64,000 bases of DNA, taken from positions 124,001-188,000 of the forward strand of contig CAMVRT010000002.1 in NCBI GenBank assembly GCA_947169975.1, read 5' to 3'. This stretch comes from an uncultured Oscillospiraceae bacterium (lineage in GTDB: Bacteria > Bacillota > Clostridia > Oscillospirales > Oscillospiraceae). A program made the translations under genes and the position numbers. Shown here piece after piece: positions 52,212 through 60,697 of this stretch. Numbering within the stretch: position 1 is the stretch's first letter; the number at the start of each line of letters is the position of its first letter. Under the pieces are notes generated by a model that was given only the letters and a program-made list of their open reading frames with translations, was not told the origin of the DNA and made no database searches.

Positions 52212-53624
52212 TTACACGATCTCCCCAAACAGCGCCCAGGTGTTGCTGTCGGTGATCTTCACGGTCTGATAGGTGCCCAGCACGGCCTTGTCCCCGGTGA
52301 GATGCACCAGCCGTCCCCCTGCCGTGCGGCCCTGGAGGGGCCAGCGGAGGTCGCCGCTCTCCTCATCCACCAGCACGCGGGCGGTCTGCCCCACGTATTG
52401 GGCGTGGATCTCGGCGGAGATGGCGTTCTGGGCGTCGCAGAGCTTGTCAAACCACTTCTGCTTCTCGCTGCGGGGCACCGGGTCCTCCATTTTGGCGGCG
52501 GGCGTGCCGGGTCGCGGGGAGAAGATGAAGGTGAACAGTGCGTCGAACCGCACCTTTTCCACCAGTGCCACCGTCTCCATGGCCTCGGCTTCCGTCTCGC
52601 CGGGGAAGCCGATGATCACGTCGCTGGTCAGCACCAGATCCGGCATCACCTTCCGGGCGTAGTTAATGAGGTCCAGATATTTTTCCACGTTGTAGGGCCG
52701 GTTCATGGCCCGCAGCACCCGGTCGGAGCCGGACTGCACCGGCAGGTGGAGCTGGTGGGCCACGTGGCGGCTCTTGGCCATGGTGTCAAAGAGCTTATAG
52801 CTGGCGTCCTTGGGCTGGGAGGACATGAAGCGGATCACGTAGTCGCCGGGGATCCCGTCAATGGCAGCCAGCAGATCGGCGAAGTCCCAGGGGGTGTCCA
52901 GATCCTTGCCGTAGGAGTTGACGTTTTGGCCCAGCAGGGTGATCTCCCGGTACCCGGCCTCCGCCAGCTCCCGCACCTCGGTCAGGATGCGCGCCGGCTC
53001 CCGGCTCCGCTCCCGGCCCCGGACGTAGGGCACGATGCAGTAGGAGCAGAAGTTGTTGCAGCCGTACATGATGGAGACCCAGGCCCGGATGCTGCCCTCC
53101 CGCACCACGGGGATGCCCTCGGCGATCTGTCCCGGTTCATCGGCCACGCTGAACACCCGGCGGCGCCGGGTATAGACCTGATGCAGCAGCTCCGGGAAGC
53201 GCCACAGGGCCTGGGGCCCGAACACCAGATCCACGTGGCGGTAGGATTTGCGTACCCGCTCCGCCACCTCCGGCCGCTGGGCCATGCAGCCGCACAGGCA
53301 GATGATCTGCTCGGGATTGGCCTTTTTCGTGTGGGTCAATGCGCCCAGATTGCCGTACACCCTCTGTTCGGCGTGATCCCGGATGGCGCAGGTGTTCAGC
53401 ACCACGATATCGGCCTCCTCCGCCCTGTCGGTAAAGGTGCAGCCCATGGCCTCCAGCATGCCCATGATGAGCTGGCTGTCCGCCACGTTCTGCTGGCAGC
53501 CGAAGGTGTCCACCATGGCCTTGGGCGCTGTGCCCCGCTGGGCGTGAAGGGCATGTATTTTATTGGTGAAATCCCGCTGACGGTTCAGCTGTTCCTCCGT
53601 CAGAACGACCTGTGTTCTCTCCAA
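52212..53624 (-). CDS. miaB: tRNA-2-methylthio-N6-dimethylallyladenosine synthase
   Basis: Radical SAM methylthiotransferase acting on i6A37. 470 residues: UPF0004 domain with MVDTFGCQQNVADSQ, CAIRDHAEQ and CLCGCMAQ (three auxiliary-cluster cysteines), radical SAM domain with YGCNNFCSYCIVP (CxxxCxxC), and TRAM domain at the C-terminus. Works after MiaA. Confidence 0.95.
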   Translation of the reverse strand: MERTQVVLTEEQLNRQRDFTNKIHALHAQRGTAPKAMVDTFGCQQNVADSQLIMGMLEAMGCTFTDRAEEADIVVLNTCAIRDHAEQRVYGNLGALTHTKKANPEQIICLCGCMAQRPEVAERVRKSYRHVDLVFGPQALWRFPELLHQVYTRRRRVFSVADEPGQIAEGIPVVREGSIRAWVSIMYGCNNFCSYCIVPYVRGRERSREPARILTEVRELAEAGYREITLLGQNVNSYGKDLDTPWDFADLLAAIDGIPGDYVIRFMSSQPKDASYKLFDTMAKSRHVAHQLHLPVQSGSDRVLRAMNRPYNVEKYLDLINYARKVMPDLVLTSDVIIGFPGETEAEAMETVALVEKVRFDALFTFIFSPRPGTPAAKMEDPVPRSEKQKWFDKLCDAQNAISAEIHAQYVGQTARVLVDEESGDLRWPLQGRTAGGRLVHLTGDKAVLGTYQTVKITDSNTWALFGEIV

Positions 53625-53685
53625 ATGGTACCTCCCGGCGTCCGCCGTTCTGCGGCAGACGCTACTACTCGATTATTATCAAGTC

Positions 53686-53714
53686 ATTATAGCACAAAAT
53701 CGTTCGTATGACAA
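53686..53714 (-). promoter_or_regulatory. Promoter of miaB
   Basis: Minus strand TTGTCA (53714-53709), 17 bp, TATAAT (53691-53686). Confidence 0.6.
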
Positions 53715-53733
53715 GAAAAGACAAGGAATAAAG

Positions 53734-53762
53734 TTGCAAAAACGGAGCGATTGGGGTATGAT
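53734..53762 (+). promoter_or_regulatory. Promoter of lspA-rluD
   Basis: TTGCAA (53734-53739), 17 bp, TATGAT (53757-53762). It is divergent from the miaB promoter 20 bp away. Confidence 0.65.
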
Positions 53763-53792
53763 AACGAAAAACCATTCTGCAAGGAGAAATCT

Positions 53793-54284
53793 ATGCTGTA
53801 CGCGCTGATCGTCATTGCCCTGATCGCTGCCGACCAGGGCCTGAAATACTGGGTAGTGAGCCATCTGGCGCTGGGGGAGTCCACCCCCTTCCTGCCGGGC
53901 CTCATGCAGCTTACCCGGCTCCACAACACCGGCGCAGCCTGGTCCAGCTTCAGCGGCATGACCACGCTGCTGATCGTTGTCACGGTGGTGCTGATCGCGG
54001 GCGTTCTGGTGCTTCTGGTGAAGCGGATCGTCCGCCACCCCCTGGGTGTGGCGGCCTGCCTGCTGATTTTGGGCGGCGGCCTCGGCAACATGATCGACCG
54101 GGTGGCACGGGGCTACGTGGTGGACATGTTCGATATCCAGCTGTTTTCGTACCCCATTTTCAATTTGGCCGACTGCTTCGTGGTGATCGGCGCCATTTTG
54201 GGCGGCATCTATTACCTGTTCCTGTACGAAAAGACGGATAAAAAGGAGAAATCCCATGACCCGGACGCTGACGGCCGCAACTGA
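53793..54284 (+). CDS. lspA: Lipoprotein signal peptidase (SPase II)
   Basis: Membrane aspartyl protease that cuts lipoprotein signals. 163 residues with four membrane helices, the conserved RLHNTGAAWSSF, and the catalytic aspartates in GGGLGNMIDRVARGYVVD and FNLADCFVVIG. ATG 53793 follows AAGGAGA. It overlaps rluD by 29 bases. Confidence 0.95.
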   Translation: MLYALIVIALIAADQGLKYWVVSHLALGESTPFLPGLMQLTRLHNTGAAWSSFSGMTTLLIVVTVVLIAGVLVLLVKRIVRHPLGVAACLLILGGGLGNMIDRVARGYVVDMFDIQLFSYPIFNLADCFVVIGAILGGIYYLFLYEKTDKKEKSHDPDADGRN

Positions 54285-55167
54285 ACACGCCGGCCAGCGG
54301 CTGGACAGCTTTCTGGCTGCGGCATTGGAGATCTCGCGGAGCGCCGCCGCCCGGCTCATCGAGGAGGGCGGCGTGACGGCGTCCGGCAAGGCCCTTGCCA
54401 AGAACTACCGCATGGCAGGGGTTGAGGAACTGACGGTGGAGATCCCCGAGCCGGAGGAGACCGAGGTCACGGCCCAGGACATCCCGCTGGACGTAGTCTA
54501 TGAGGACGAGGACGTCATCGTGGTCAACAAGCCAGTGGGCATGGTGGTCCACCCCGCTCCCGGCCACAGCGACGGCACGCTGGTCAACGCCCTGCTCCAC
54601 CACTGCGGGGACAGCCTCTCCGGCGTGGGCGGGGAGAAGCGGCCCGGCATCGTCCACCGCATCGACCGGGACACCAGCGGCCTCATCATCGCAGCCAAGA
54701 ACGACGCGGCGCACCTGGGGCTCTCCGCTCAGCTGGCGGATCATACCCTGGCCCGGACGTATGAGTGTCTGGTGGCGGGGAATCTCCGCCAGGACAGCGG
54801 CACGGTGGACGCCCCCATCGGCCGCCACCCCACCGACCGCAAAAAAATGGCGGTGACGGCGAAGGGCCGCCGCGCCGTGACCCATTGGGAGGTCATCGCC
54901 CGGTACAACGGCGCCACCCACGTCCGCTGCCGGCTGGAGACAGGGCGCACCCACCAGATCCGCGTCCACATGGCCCACATCGGCCACCCCATCCTGGGCG
55001 ACACGGTGTACGGCGCCAAAAAGCCGGTGCCGGGCCTCACGGGCCAGTGTCTCCACGCCGTGGGCCTGCGATTTCTCCACCCCCGCACCGGGGAAGCGGT
55101 GGAGCTCCACTGTGATCTGCCGGAGGAGTTCAAGGCGTACCTTCGCAAGCTGGAAAACAGGAGCTGA
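54256..55167 (+). CDS. rluD: Ribosomal large subunit pseudouridine synthase, RluD type
   Basis: 303 residues: N-terminal S4 domain (GQRLDSFLAAALEISRSAAARLIEEGGVTASGKA), then the RluA-family catalytic domain with VNKPVGMVVHPAPGH, HRIDRDTSGLIIAAK (catalytic Asp) and RTHQIRVHMAHIGHPILGD. Probably modifies helix 69 of 23S rRNA, by family. The lspA-rluD pair is typical of Firmicutes. Confidence 0.93.
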   Translation: MTRTLTAATEHAGQRLDSFLAAALEISRSAAARLIEEGGVTASGKALAKNYRMAGVEELTVEIPEPEETEVTAQDIPLDVVYEDEDVIVVNKPVGMVVHPAPGHSDGTLVNALLHHCGDSLSGVGGEKRPGIVHRIDRDTSGLIIAAKNDAAHLGLSAQLADHTLARTYECLVAGNLRQDSGTVDAPIGRHPTDRKKMAVTAKGRRAVTHWEVIARYNGATHVRCRLETGRTHQIRVHMAHIGHPILGDTVYGAKKPVPGLTGQCLHAVGLRFLHPRTGEAVELHCDLPEEFKAYLRKLENRS

Positions 55168-55199
55168 CAGACTTTTTTGCGTTTTTCAAAAGAAAAGGG

Positions 55200-55228
55200 T
55201 TGACAATCCCGCCCACATGCGGTAATAT
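55200..55228 (+). promoter_or_regulatory. Promoter of tRNA-Val
   Basis: TTGACA (55200-55205), 17 bp, TAATAT (55223-55228), about 14 bp before the tRNA. Confidence 0.7.
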
Positions 55229-55241
55229 ACTACCGCTGTCC

Positions 55242-55317
55242 GCGCGGTTAGCTCAGCTGGTAGAGCACATGCTTGACGTGCATGGGGTCACAGGTTCGAG
55301 TCCTGTACCGCGCACCA
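55242..55317 (+). tRNA. tRNA-Val (GAC)
   Basis: 76 nt including an encoded CCA. Acceptor GCGCGGT pairs with ACCGCGC, discriminator A, D loop AGCTGGTAGA, anticodon stem CATGC/GCATG with loop TTGACGT (anticodon GAC at 55275-55277), T arm ACAGG-TTCGAGT-CCTGT. A complete cloverleaf with no intron. Confidence 0.97.
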
Positions 55318-55320
55318 TAT

Positions 55321-55366
55321 CGGGTATCGATAACTGACTTAAGTTTTCGATACTCGATTTTATTTT
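55321..55366 (+). terminator. Terminator of tRNA-Val
   Basis: CGGGTATCGA (55321-55330) pairs with TCGATACTCG (55347-55356; one G-T pair), followed by ATTTTATTTTT. Confidence 0.75.
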
Positions 55367-55433
55367 TCAGCACGTTTCACCGCCATCGGTGGTGAGTAAG
55401 TGCGCATTTGAAATAATGCGGGAGGCGTCAAAT

Positions 55434-55910
55434 ATGGTATTTGGAGCAATAAATGAAAAAGGTGAAGAATACTATACCGATTTAGTCAGAGTTTTTGAAG
55501 CAATCAATAATAAGCAAATGGATTATAACTGGCTGATAACCGATTGCGAATGTTTGTGTGATCCGGAAATTGCAAAGTCATTGGAGCAACAATACTGTTG
55601 GATGAGTGGAGAAGATCTTACCGACTTGGTAATAAACAATCACATCCAATGGATTTGGGCTGTTCTTTCTGCATTTGATAAGTCTGTCCCGCTTTCTGAA
55701 GTATTGACGTACGATTTGCCATGTGCTGACGGTTATCCCGGCTTTTGGGAAAAACCCATTTCCATCCAACACCCATTGGCACAAATAGAGATTGTTCCTT
55801 GGGACAGCAGTTTGACTCTGCTATTCAGCAAAAGAAAAGAAGATGTTGATTCATTCTTAAAATACTTTCCTAAAAGCGAGTCGATGGAAACGCTTATTGA
55901 CAGACTTTAA
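55434..55910 (+). CDS. AT-rich orphan protein next to tRNA-Val, unknown
   Basis: 158 residues, acidic and soluble, no family recognised. The sequence is rich in Trp and aromatic residues (NWLITDCECLC, QWIWAVLSAFDK, GFWEKPISIQHPLAQIEIVPWDSSLTLLF) and reminds one of the small immunity or SMI1-like proteins, but this is only an impression. ATG 55434 with GGAGG at 55421-55425 is preferred to GTG 55389. The codon use and base content (A/T rich) are clearly unlike those of the neighbours, a sign of transfer. No integrase is beside it. Confidence 0.65.
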   Translation: MVFGAINEKGEEYYTDLVRVFEAINNKQMDYNWLITDCECLCDPEIAKSLEQQYCWMSGEDLTDLVINNHIQWIWAVLSAFDKSVPLSEVLTYDLPCADGYPGFWEKPISIQHPLAQIEIVPWDSSLTLLFSKRKEDVDSFLKYFPKSESMETLIDRL

Positions 55911-55936
55911 GTCCGTTATCGATATTCGCACCAAAA

Positions 55937-55973
55937 CGAAAAGCCTTGCGCCCGAATGGGTGCAAGGCTTTCG
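55937..55973 (+). terminator. Terminator of the AT-rich gene
   Basis: CGAAAAGCCTTGCGCCC pairs with GGGTGCAAGGCTTTCG around GAAT. A shorter A/T stretch with no feature follows to 56037. Confidence 0.75.
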
Positions 55974-56037
55974 TCATTATGACGAAAACGTTATTTTCCA
56001 AATTGCCCCAAATTGCCGAAAAAGTTGCAAAAAACGA

Positions 56038-56079
56038 GAAAACCGCCCTGCGCAGATCATTTCGCGCAGGGCGGTTTTT
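56038..56079. terminator. Terminator of the DUF3592 gene (likely both directions)
   Basis: AAAACCGCCCTGCGC and GCGCAGGGCGGTTTT are perfect inverted copies around a 10-nt loop. Confidence 0.88.
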
Positions 56080-56102
56080 GATTCAACTGAGAGAGCAGCC
56101 TC

Positions 56103-57125
56103 TTATTCCGCGATCGTCTGCTGGGTCTCGGAGATAGCGAAGATGGTGAGGAAGAGCACTTCGAAGTCCCGGGAGTTTGTCCAGACACGGTAGAAATACT
56201 GGCCTACGGGGATGTTCACCTTGTGCTCCGCCGCCTCGTCCTCGTGGACATATCTGCCGCTGGTCTCGATCCGGGCAAAGGCCTGGCCGTCCTTGCTCAC
56301 CTCATAGATCAGGTTGGGGAACTTGCTGTGCATGTTGGTGCTTATGCGCAGTCCGCGCTCGTGGAGCACATCCCAGATGTTCTTGCCGTCGAACTTGAAC
56401 CAGGACTTGGTGGAGAAGAACTCATCGTTGTAGGACTGGGTCACGATGTGGCCGACTTGGTGTTCCTCCACCTTGCCTCTGGTGTGATCGGAGAACTCGT
56501 AGGTACGTGCGCCAACCACCGCCTGCTTTACCATCTTGCCCTCAAAAAGGATCTTCCGGTTTGCATCCTCCAGGATGTAGCCGGGCTTGAGCGCCTTGCC
56601 GTCGTGGCGGCAATAGTACTCGGTCACGCCGTCAGCATACTTAAAGGCGTCGAAATCCACCGGGGGTGCACCCTTGCCGGGAGCGGCGGCGTCCAGCTCC
56701 TTGCTTTTCTTAAAGGCCTTCATTGTCCTGAAAATACCGAATGCCACAGCTGCGATACCGACAACAATCAGAAGCGGCGCGATGAAGCCGCCGATCTTGC
56801 TGTTGGAGGTCTGCTCGGGATTCTCGGGATTGTAGAACACCTTGATATCATCGCCTGCCTTGGGCTGCTCGGTGAGATCTTCAAAGGTGCCGGTGTATGT
56901 CTTGCCGTCCACCGTGTAGGAGAAGGTGACGTCGTACACCGTCTGGTTTTCGTCGCCCACGTCCTCGGCCACAGCGGTGACCTTTCCCACGGTCTCCACC
57001 ATGTTGTCCGTCTTGAAGAGGAACAAAATGACGCCGAACACGATCAGGACAATGCCCAGAGGAATGAAAAACCGCGCAGGACCCGAGTTCCGCATGAACC
57101 GCCCCAGTTTGCTTTCCATGTTCAT
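56103..57125 (-). CDS. DUF3592-domain membrane protein
   Basis: 340 residues. Two membrane helices at about 17-36 (FFIPLGIVLIVFGVILFLF) and 110-130 (IAPLLIVVGIAAVAFGIF) enclose an extracytoplasmic DUF3592 part (YDVTFSYTVDGKTYTGTFEDL; IKVFYNPENPEQT). The large C-terminal part (about 150-340) is a cytosolic beta-rich domain with no known family. Start chosen at ATG 57125; ATG 57137 and 57119 are alternatives since the ribosome-binding site AAAGGG is not well spaced. Own promoter and terminator. Confidence 0.78.
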   Translation of the reverse strand: MNMESKLGRFMRNSGPARFFIPLGIVLIVFGVILFLFKTDNMVETVGKVTAVAEDVGDENQTVYDVTFSYTVDGKTYTGTFEDLTEQPKAGDDIKVFYNPENPEQTSNSKIGGFIAPLLIVVGIAAVAFGIFRTMKAFKKSKELDAAAPGKGAPPVDFDAFKYADGVTEYYCRHDGKALKPGYILEDANRKILFEGKMVKQAVVGARTYEFSDHTRGKVEEHQVGHIVTQSYNDEFFSTKSWFKFDGKNIWDVLHERGLRISTNMHSKFPNLIYEVSKDGQAFARIETSGRYVHEDEAAEHKVNIPVGQYFYRVWTNSRDFEVLFLTIFAISETQQTIAE

Positions 57126-57171
57126 AACAATTACCATCCCTTTCCGTTTAAACTGATGAGAAACCAATAAC

Positions 57172-57199
57172 ATTATAACATATTTCGCTCCGATTTCAA
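57172..57199 (-). promoter_or_regulatory. Promoter of the DUF3592 gene
   Basis: Minus strand TTGAAA (57199-57194), 16 bp, TATAAT (57177-57172) with TGT before the -10. Confidence 0.65.
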
Positions 57200-57270
57200 G
57201 CGTTCCTGTGCCGCGCGGCGGCGCCATATTCTGTGCAGCCTCAAAAAACAACAAAAAAGGCGCAAAGCCC

Positions 57271-57299
57271 TTGACAAACGCAATACTTCGCAATATGAT
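57271..57299 (+). promoter_or_regulatory. Promoter of the PadR operon
   Basis: TTGACA (57271-57276), 17 bp, TATGAT (57294-57299). The spacer holds a direct repeat CGCAATA (57279 and 57289), a possible PadR site. Confidence 0.75.
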
Positions 57300-57323
57300 G
57301 TATATCACGAAAGGGGGTATAAG

Positions 57324-57641
57324 ATGGACGCGCAGCTGAAACGCGGGCTGCTGGACGTGTGTGTTCTGGCGGCGATCAAAAGCGAGGACTCCTACGGCTA
57401 TAAGATCATCAAGGACATGAAGCCGTATCTGGAGCTGTCCGAATCCACGCTGTATACCATACTGAAGCGGCTGGAGGCGGCGAATATGCTGACGGTGCGG
57501 ACGGCGGAGCATGACGGCCGTCTGCGGAAGTACTACCGCATCACCGAGGCGGGTGTCCGGCGCATCGAGGATTTCAAGGCCGAGTGGAAAGAAGTCATTT
57601 CCATCTACCGGTTTGTAACCAAGGAGGAGCAACATGAATAG
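57324..57641 (+). CDS. PadR family regulator
   Basis: 105 residues, the short PadR-s2 type: winged HTH (RGLLDVCVLAAIKSEDSYGYKIIKDMKPYLELSESTLYTILKRLEAANML) and one C-terminal dimerisation helix. First gene of a PadR-DUF1700-DUF4097 set, in which the regulator usually represses the two envelope genes (inference from comparable operons). ATG 57324 follows AAAGGGGG. Overlaps the next gene by eight bases. Confidence 0.92.
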   Translation: MDAQLKRGLLDVCVLAAIKSEDSYGYKIIKDMKPYLELSESTLYTILKRLEAANMLTVRTAEHDGRLRKYYRITEAGVRRIEDFKAEWKEVISIYRFVTKEEQHE

Positions 57642-58236
57642 AGAGACGTTTCTGGCGGAGCTGCGGAACGGCTTATCCGGCCTGCCCCAGGGTGACATCG
57701 AGGAGCGGCTGGCGTTCTACGGCGAGATGATCGACGACCGGATGGAAGAGGGCCTGTCCGAGGAGGAGGCCGTGTCGGAGATCGGCTCCATCGGGGAAAT
57801 AGTGGCCCAGACGGTGGAGGAGATCCCTCTTACGAAGATCGTGAAGGAGACCATGACCCCCAAACGTACCCTGCGGGCATGGGAGATCATTCTCATCGTG
57901 CTGGGATTTCCCCTGTGGTTTCCGCTGCTGGCGGCCGCCGCTGCGGTGGTGCTGGCGCTTTACGTGGTCATCTGGGCGCTGGTAGTCGCCCTGTGGGCTG
58001 TTGATGTCTCCCTGTTTGCCGGGGCGGCGGGCAGCGTTGCCGCCGCAGCTGCCCAGGCCATCCGCGGCGACGCGCTGCCCGGCTTGGCCATGATCGGCGC
58101 GGGGTTGCTGTGCGCAGGACTGGCCATGTTTCTGCTCTGCGCCTGCCTTGCCGCATCGAAAGGCGCCGTGCGCCTGACACGGGCGATGGCAAGGGGGATC
58201 AAGCGGATGTTTATCAGAAAGGAGCGTGCGGAATGA
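57634..58236 (+). CDS. DUF1700 membrane protein (HAAS domain)
   Basis: 200 residues. N-terminal helical HAAS/DUF1700 segment (FLAELRNGLSGLPQGDIEERLAFYGEMIDDRMEEGLSEEEAVSEIGS), which binds partner regulators in related systems, then three to four membrane helices (AWEIILIVLGFPLWFPLLAAA; LYVVIWALVVALWAV; MIGAGLLCAGLAMFLLC) and a basic tail. Overlaps both neighbours, so translation is coupled with PadR and DUF4097. Confidence 0.9.
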   Translation: MNRETFLAELRNGLSGLPQGDIEERLAFYGEMIDDRMEEGLSEEEAVSEIGSIGEIVAQTVEEIPLTKIVKETMTPKRTLRAWEIILIVLGFPLWFPLLAAAAAVVLALYVVIWALVVALWAVDVSLFAGAAGSVAAAAAQAIRGDALPGLAMIGAGLLCAGLAMFLLCACLAASKGAVRLTRAMARGIKRMFIRKERAE

Positions 58237-59135
58237 AGAAGATAGCTGTCATCGGGGCGATCCTGACCGTACTCGGACTGGCGGTGCTGACGGGTGCCCT
58301 CATTGCTTCCGGATTCGACCTGTCAAAGCTGGGCGGCCGGCGATTCGAGACGAAAACCTACCCCGTGGAGGAGGCGTTCCGCTCCATCGACATCCGCGTC
58401 GATGTGTCCGACATCGCGTTCAAGCCGTCGGAGGACGGCAGGTGCCGCGTGGTCTGCGCGGAGGGGGAAAAGGAGAAGCACGCCGTATCCGTGGAAAACG
58501 GAACGCTGAAGATCACGTATTCCGATCTCCGGGAGTGGTATGAGAAGATCGGCATAATCACCGGGTCCCCGTCTGTGACGGTGTATCTGCCGGAGTCGAC
58601 ATACGAGGCGCTGGCGATCGACAGCGATACGGGTGATTTCTCCGTTCCGGCGGGATTCTCCTTTGAGAGCGCCGCCGTCACCACCGACACGGGGGATGTG
58701 GACATCGGCGCCATCCGCGCAGGGACGCTGACCGTCAAGGTCACCACAGGCCGTGTCCGCATCAGCTCCGCCGTCTGCGAGGGCGACGTGTCCGTCACCG
58801 TGACCACCGGCGGGGTGGAGCTGACGGACGTGCGGTGCAAAAACCTGACCTCCCGTGGCGACACCGGCTCCGTCACGCTGAAAAACGTGGTGGCGGAGGA
58901 GCGCTTTGTCATAGAGCGGGACACCGGCGACGTGCGCTTTGACAGCTGCGACGCCGCGGAGATCACCGTCAACACCGACACCGGCGACGTGACGGGCACG
59001 CTGCGCACGGAAAAGGTGTTCATCACGAAAACCGACACCGGCTCTGTCCGCGTGCCGGATACCGCCGCCGGCGGCCGCTGTCAGATCACCACGGACACCG
59101 GCGACATCCACATCACGCTGACCGGCGGCAGGTGA
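58233..59135 (+). CDS. DUF4097 beta-strand repeat envelope protein
   Basis: 300 residues: N-terminal anchor helix (IAVIGAILTVLGLAVLTGALIASG), then an extracytoplasmic right-handed beta-helix-like domain of repeated VxVxTDTGDVxI units (SDTGDFSVPA, TDTGDVDIGAI, RDTGDVRFDSC, TDTGDVTGTL). The type is that of putative adhesin/envelope-stress proteins such as LiaG. ATG 58233 overlaps the DUF1700 stop by four bases. Probably the effector of the PadR cassette, on the cell surface. Confidence 0.9.
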   Translation: MKKIAVIGAILTVLGLAVLTGALIASGFDLSKLGGRRFETKTYPVEEAFRSIDIRVDVSDIAFKPSEDGRCRVVCAEGEKEKHAVSVENGTLKITYSDLREWYEKIGIITGSPSVTVYLPESTYEALAIDSDTGDFSVPAGFSFESAAVTTDTGDVDIGAIRAGTLTVKVTTGRVRISSAVCEGDVSVTVTTGGVELTDVRCKNLTSRGDTGSVTLKNVVAEERFVIERDTGDVRFDSCDAAEITVNTDTGDVTGTLRTEKVFITKTDTGSVRVPDTAAGGRCQITTDTGDIHITLTGGR

Positions 59136-59139
59136 GCCC

Positions 59140-59823
59140 ATGGAGAAGAGCAAGATCGAGGCGATGATCCTCGACCCGGGTTTTGACTACCTGCAGCCGT
59201 ATTTCTACAACAACCCCTATGCCCTGCGGTGCGAGCTGGGGGGCGGAAAAACAAAAGCGGCGTATATGCGCCGGGCACGGCAGCGGGCGAAAAAGATCTA
59301 CGAGACGCTGTTCCCCCGCGGCGCCGACGCCATCATTTTCAGCTACCGGATCACGGACTGGTCGGACAGCGGCGAGCCGGACGCGATGCGCTTCGGCGAG
59401 ACGGAGGAGACGATCCGCCTCCGGCTCCGGCGGGAGACGCAGGCCCTGCGGTTCCTGTCCGAATGTATGATGAAGTACCGCCACGTCAGCGTGAAGGGCC
59501 TGAAAACCGACCTGGAGCCGGACGATCCGGACTGGGACTCCGTGCGGCGCAACCGCATCGTCTGCTATGCCGACGACGGGGGCTTTGACGACAGAAAGCT
59601 GATGGAGCACCAGCTTGTCCGCGACGACGGGCGGGAGCTGGGCTTGGTATCCTTTGACAACGAGTGCATCCTGTCGGTGTACGATGACCGGGGCTGCGAC
59701 GCGGTCTTTGCCACATATGAGAAGATGGCGGCGTTCTATCCGCTGCTGGAGCCGTTTTTTCTGGACTATGACCGTGCGGAGATGAAAAACCGGCTGGCGA
59801 AAGGGAGTGTGACGTCTGTCTGA
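59140..59823 (+). CDS. DUF3885-domain protein
   Basis: 227 residues, soluble. The end SVYDDRGCDAVFATYEKMAAFYPLLEPFFLDYDRAEM matches the conserved end of DUF3885 proteins, which have YDDRG and LDYDR; RAKKIYETLFPRGADAIIFSYR fits the start. Function unknown. It starts four bases after the DUF4097 stop, so it is likely carried on the same transcript, though it is not a usual member of such cassettes. Confidence 0.75.
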   Translation: MEKSKIEAMILDPGFDYLQPYFYNNPYALRCELGGGKTKAAYMRRARQRAKKIYETLFPRGADAIIFSYRITDWSDSGEPDAMRFGETEETIRLRLRRETQALRFLSECMMKYRHVSVKGLKTDLEPDDPDWDSVRRNRIVCYADDGGFDDRKLMEHQLVRDDGRELGLVSFDNECILSVYDDRGCDAVFATYEKMAAFYPLLEPFFLDYDRAEMKNRLAKGSVTSV

Positions 59824-59866
59824 CGGGTAAAACGGAAAGTTCTACCGAAATTCGAGCGGCAATTCC

Positions 59867-59895
59867 TTGCGCATTTTCCGATTCGCGGATAAAAT
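59867..59895 (+). promoter_or_regulatory. Promoter of the zinc-ribbon XRE gene
   Basis: TTGCGC (59867-59872), 17 bp, TAAAAT (59890-59895). Confidence 0.6.
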
Positions 59896-59913
59896 GTTGA
59901 CGAGGTGATCGCC

Positions 59914-60675
59914 ATGGAGAAAAGGTATGAGATCGGAAACTTCATCTATCAGTTGCGGACGGAGCGGGGCTACACCCAGAAGGAGCTGGGCGCCCTGCTG
60001 GGGGTGACGGACAAGGCGGTTTCCAAGTGGGAGACCGGCGCGGCACTGCCCCGGATGGAGGTGCTGCGGCAGCTTGCCATTGTCCTGGGCTGCACCCAGG
60101 AGGAGCTGTTTCTGGGCAGGCGGATCCGGCGGACGGATGCACCGGACGCGGAGCCGGAAATGGACATCTCGGCGGAATATAAGGAAGTCATGAAGCGCTG
60201 CGACTGCTGCCGCCACGAGGGGATGAAACTATTTGCACTGCTCCGTTCTGCGAGCGAGCCGAACGAATGCGCTGTCTGTAAAAAGTGCGGCGCCGAGCTG
60301 CGACTGGAGCGGGGAAGCAAGGTGTGGTACAATATCGGCTTGTTTATCCTCCGGCAACTGGTGCTTTTTTTTGGCGTATATGGTTGCATGATCGCGCTTT
60401 ACGCCGACCCGTTCTCATCGAATCCCGCCGCCCTTCGTCTGTTGTATTCCGACGAGACGAGGGAGGCGTATATGGCGCTGTATAACCATCAGCAGATAGC
60501 GCAGTTCAATCGGATCGAGAGGATCAAAGATATTTGTGTGCTACTCGTGCTTCTTGCGCTTATGGCAGCACTGGAATATGGCTTTGAACGGCTGCTTGAA
60601 AAGTGGATGCCCTACCGGGATCATTTGAAGGTGGTGCGCTATCCCCATCCGGAGGACGGGAAGATCGTCTTTTGA
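59914..60675 (+). CDS. Membrane-bound XRE regulator with a zinc ribbon
   Basis: 253 residues: N-terminal XRE helix-turn-helix (IGNFIYQLRTERGYTQKELGALLGVTDKAVSKWETG), a linker, a possible zinc ribbon (CDCC at about residue 93 and CAVCKKCGAEL 30 residues later), then two membrane helices (YNIGLFILRQLVLFFGVYGCMIAL and ICVLLVLLALMAALEYGF) and a short cytosolic end. A membrane-tethered DNA-binding protein, maybe a sensor; signal unknown. ATG 59914 follows GAGGTG. Confidence 0.82.
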   Translation: MEKRYEIGNFIYQLRTERGYTQKELGALLGVTDKAVSKWETGAALPRMEVLRQLAIVLGCTQEELFLGRRIRRTDAPDAEPEMDISAEYKEVMKRCDCCRHEGMKLFALLRSASEPNECAVCKKCGAELRLERGSKVWYNIGLFILRQLVLFFGVYGCMIALYADPFSSNPAALRLLYSDETREAYMALYNHQQIAQFNRIERIKDICVLLVLLALMAALEYGFERLLEKWMPYRDHLKVVRYPHPEDGKIVF

Positions 60676-60697
60676 CCGCCGGAGAGACAAAAAACCG

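Noticed and set aside
55321..55353. An attachment site of an integrated element next to tRNA-Val
   Set aside because: The repeat forms a 10-bp stem before a T run, so a terminator explains it; there is no second copy of the tRNA 3' end and no integrase.
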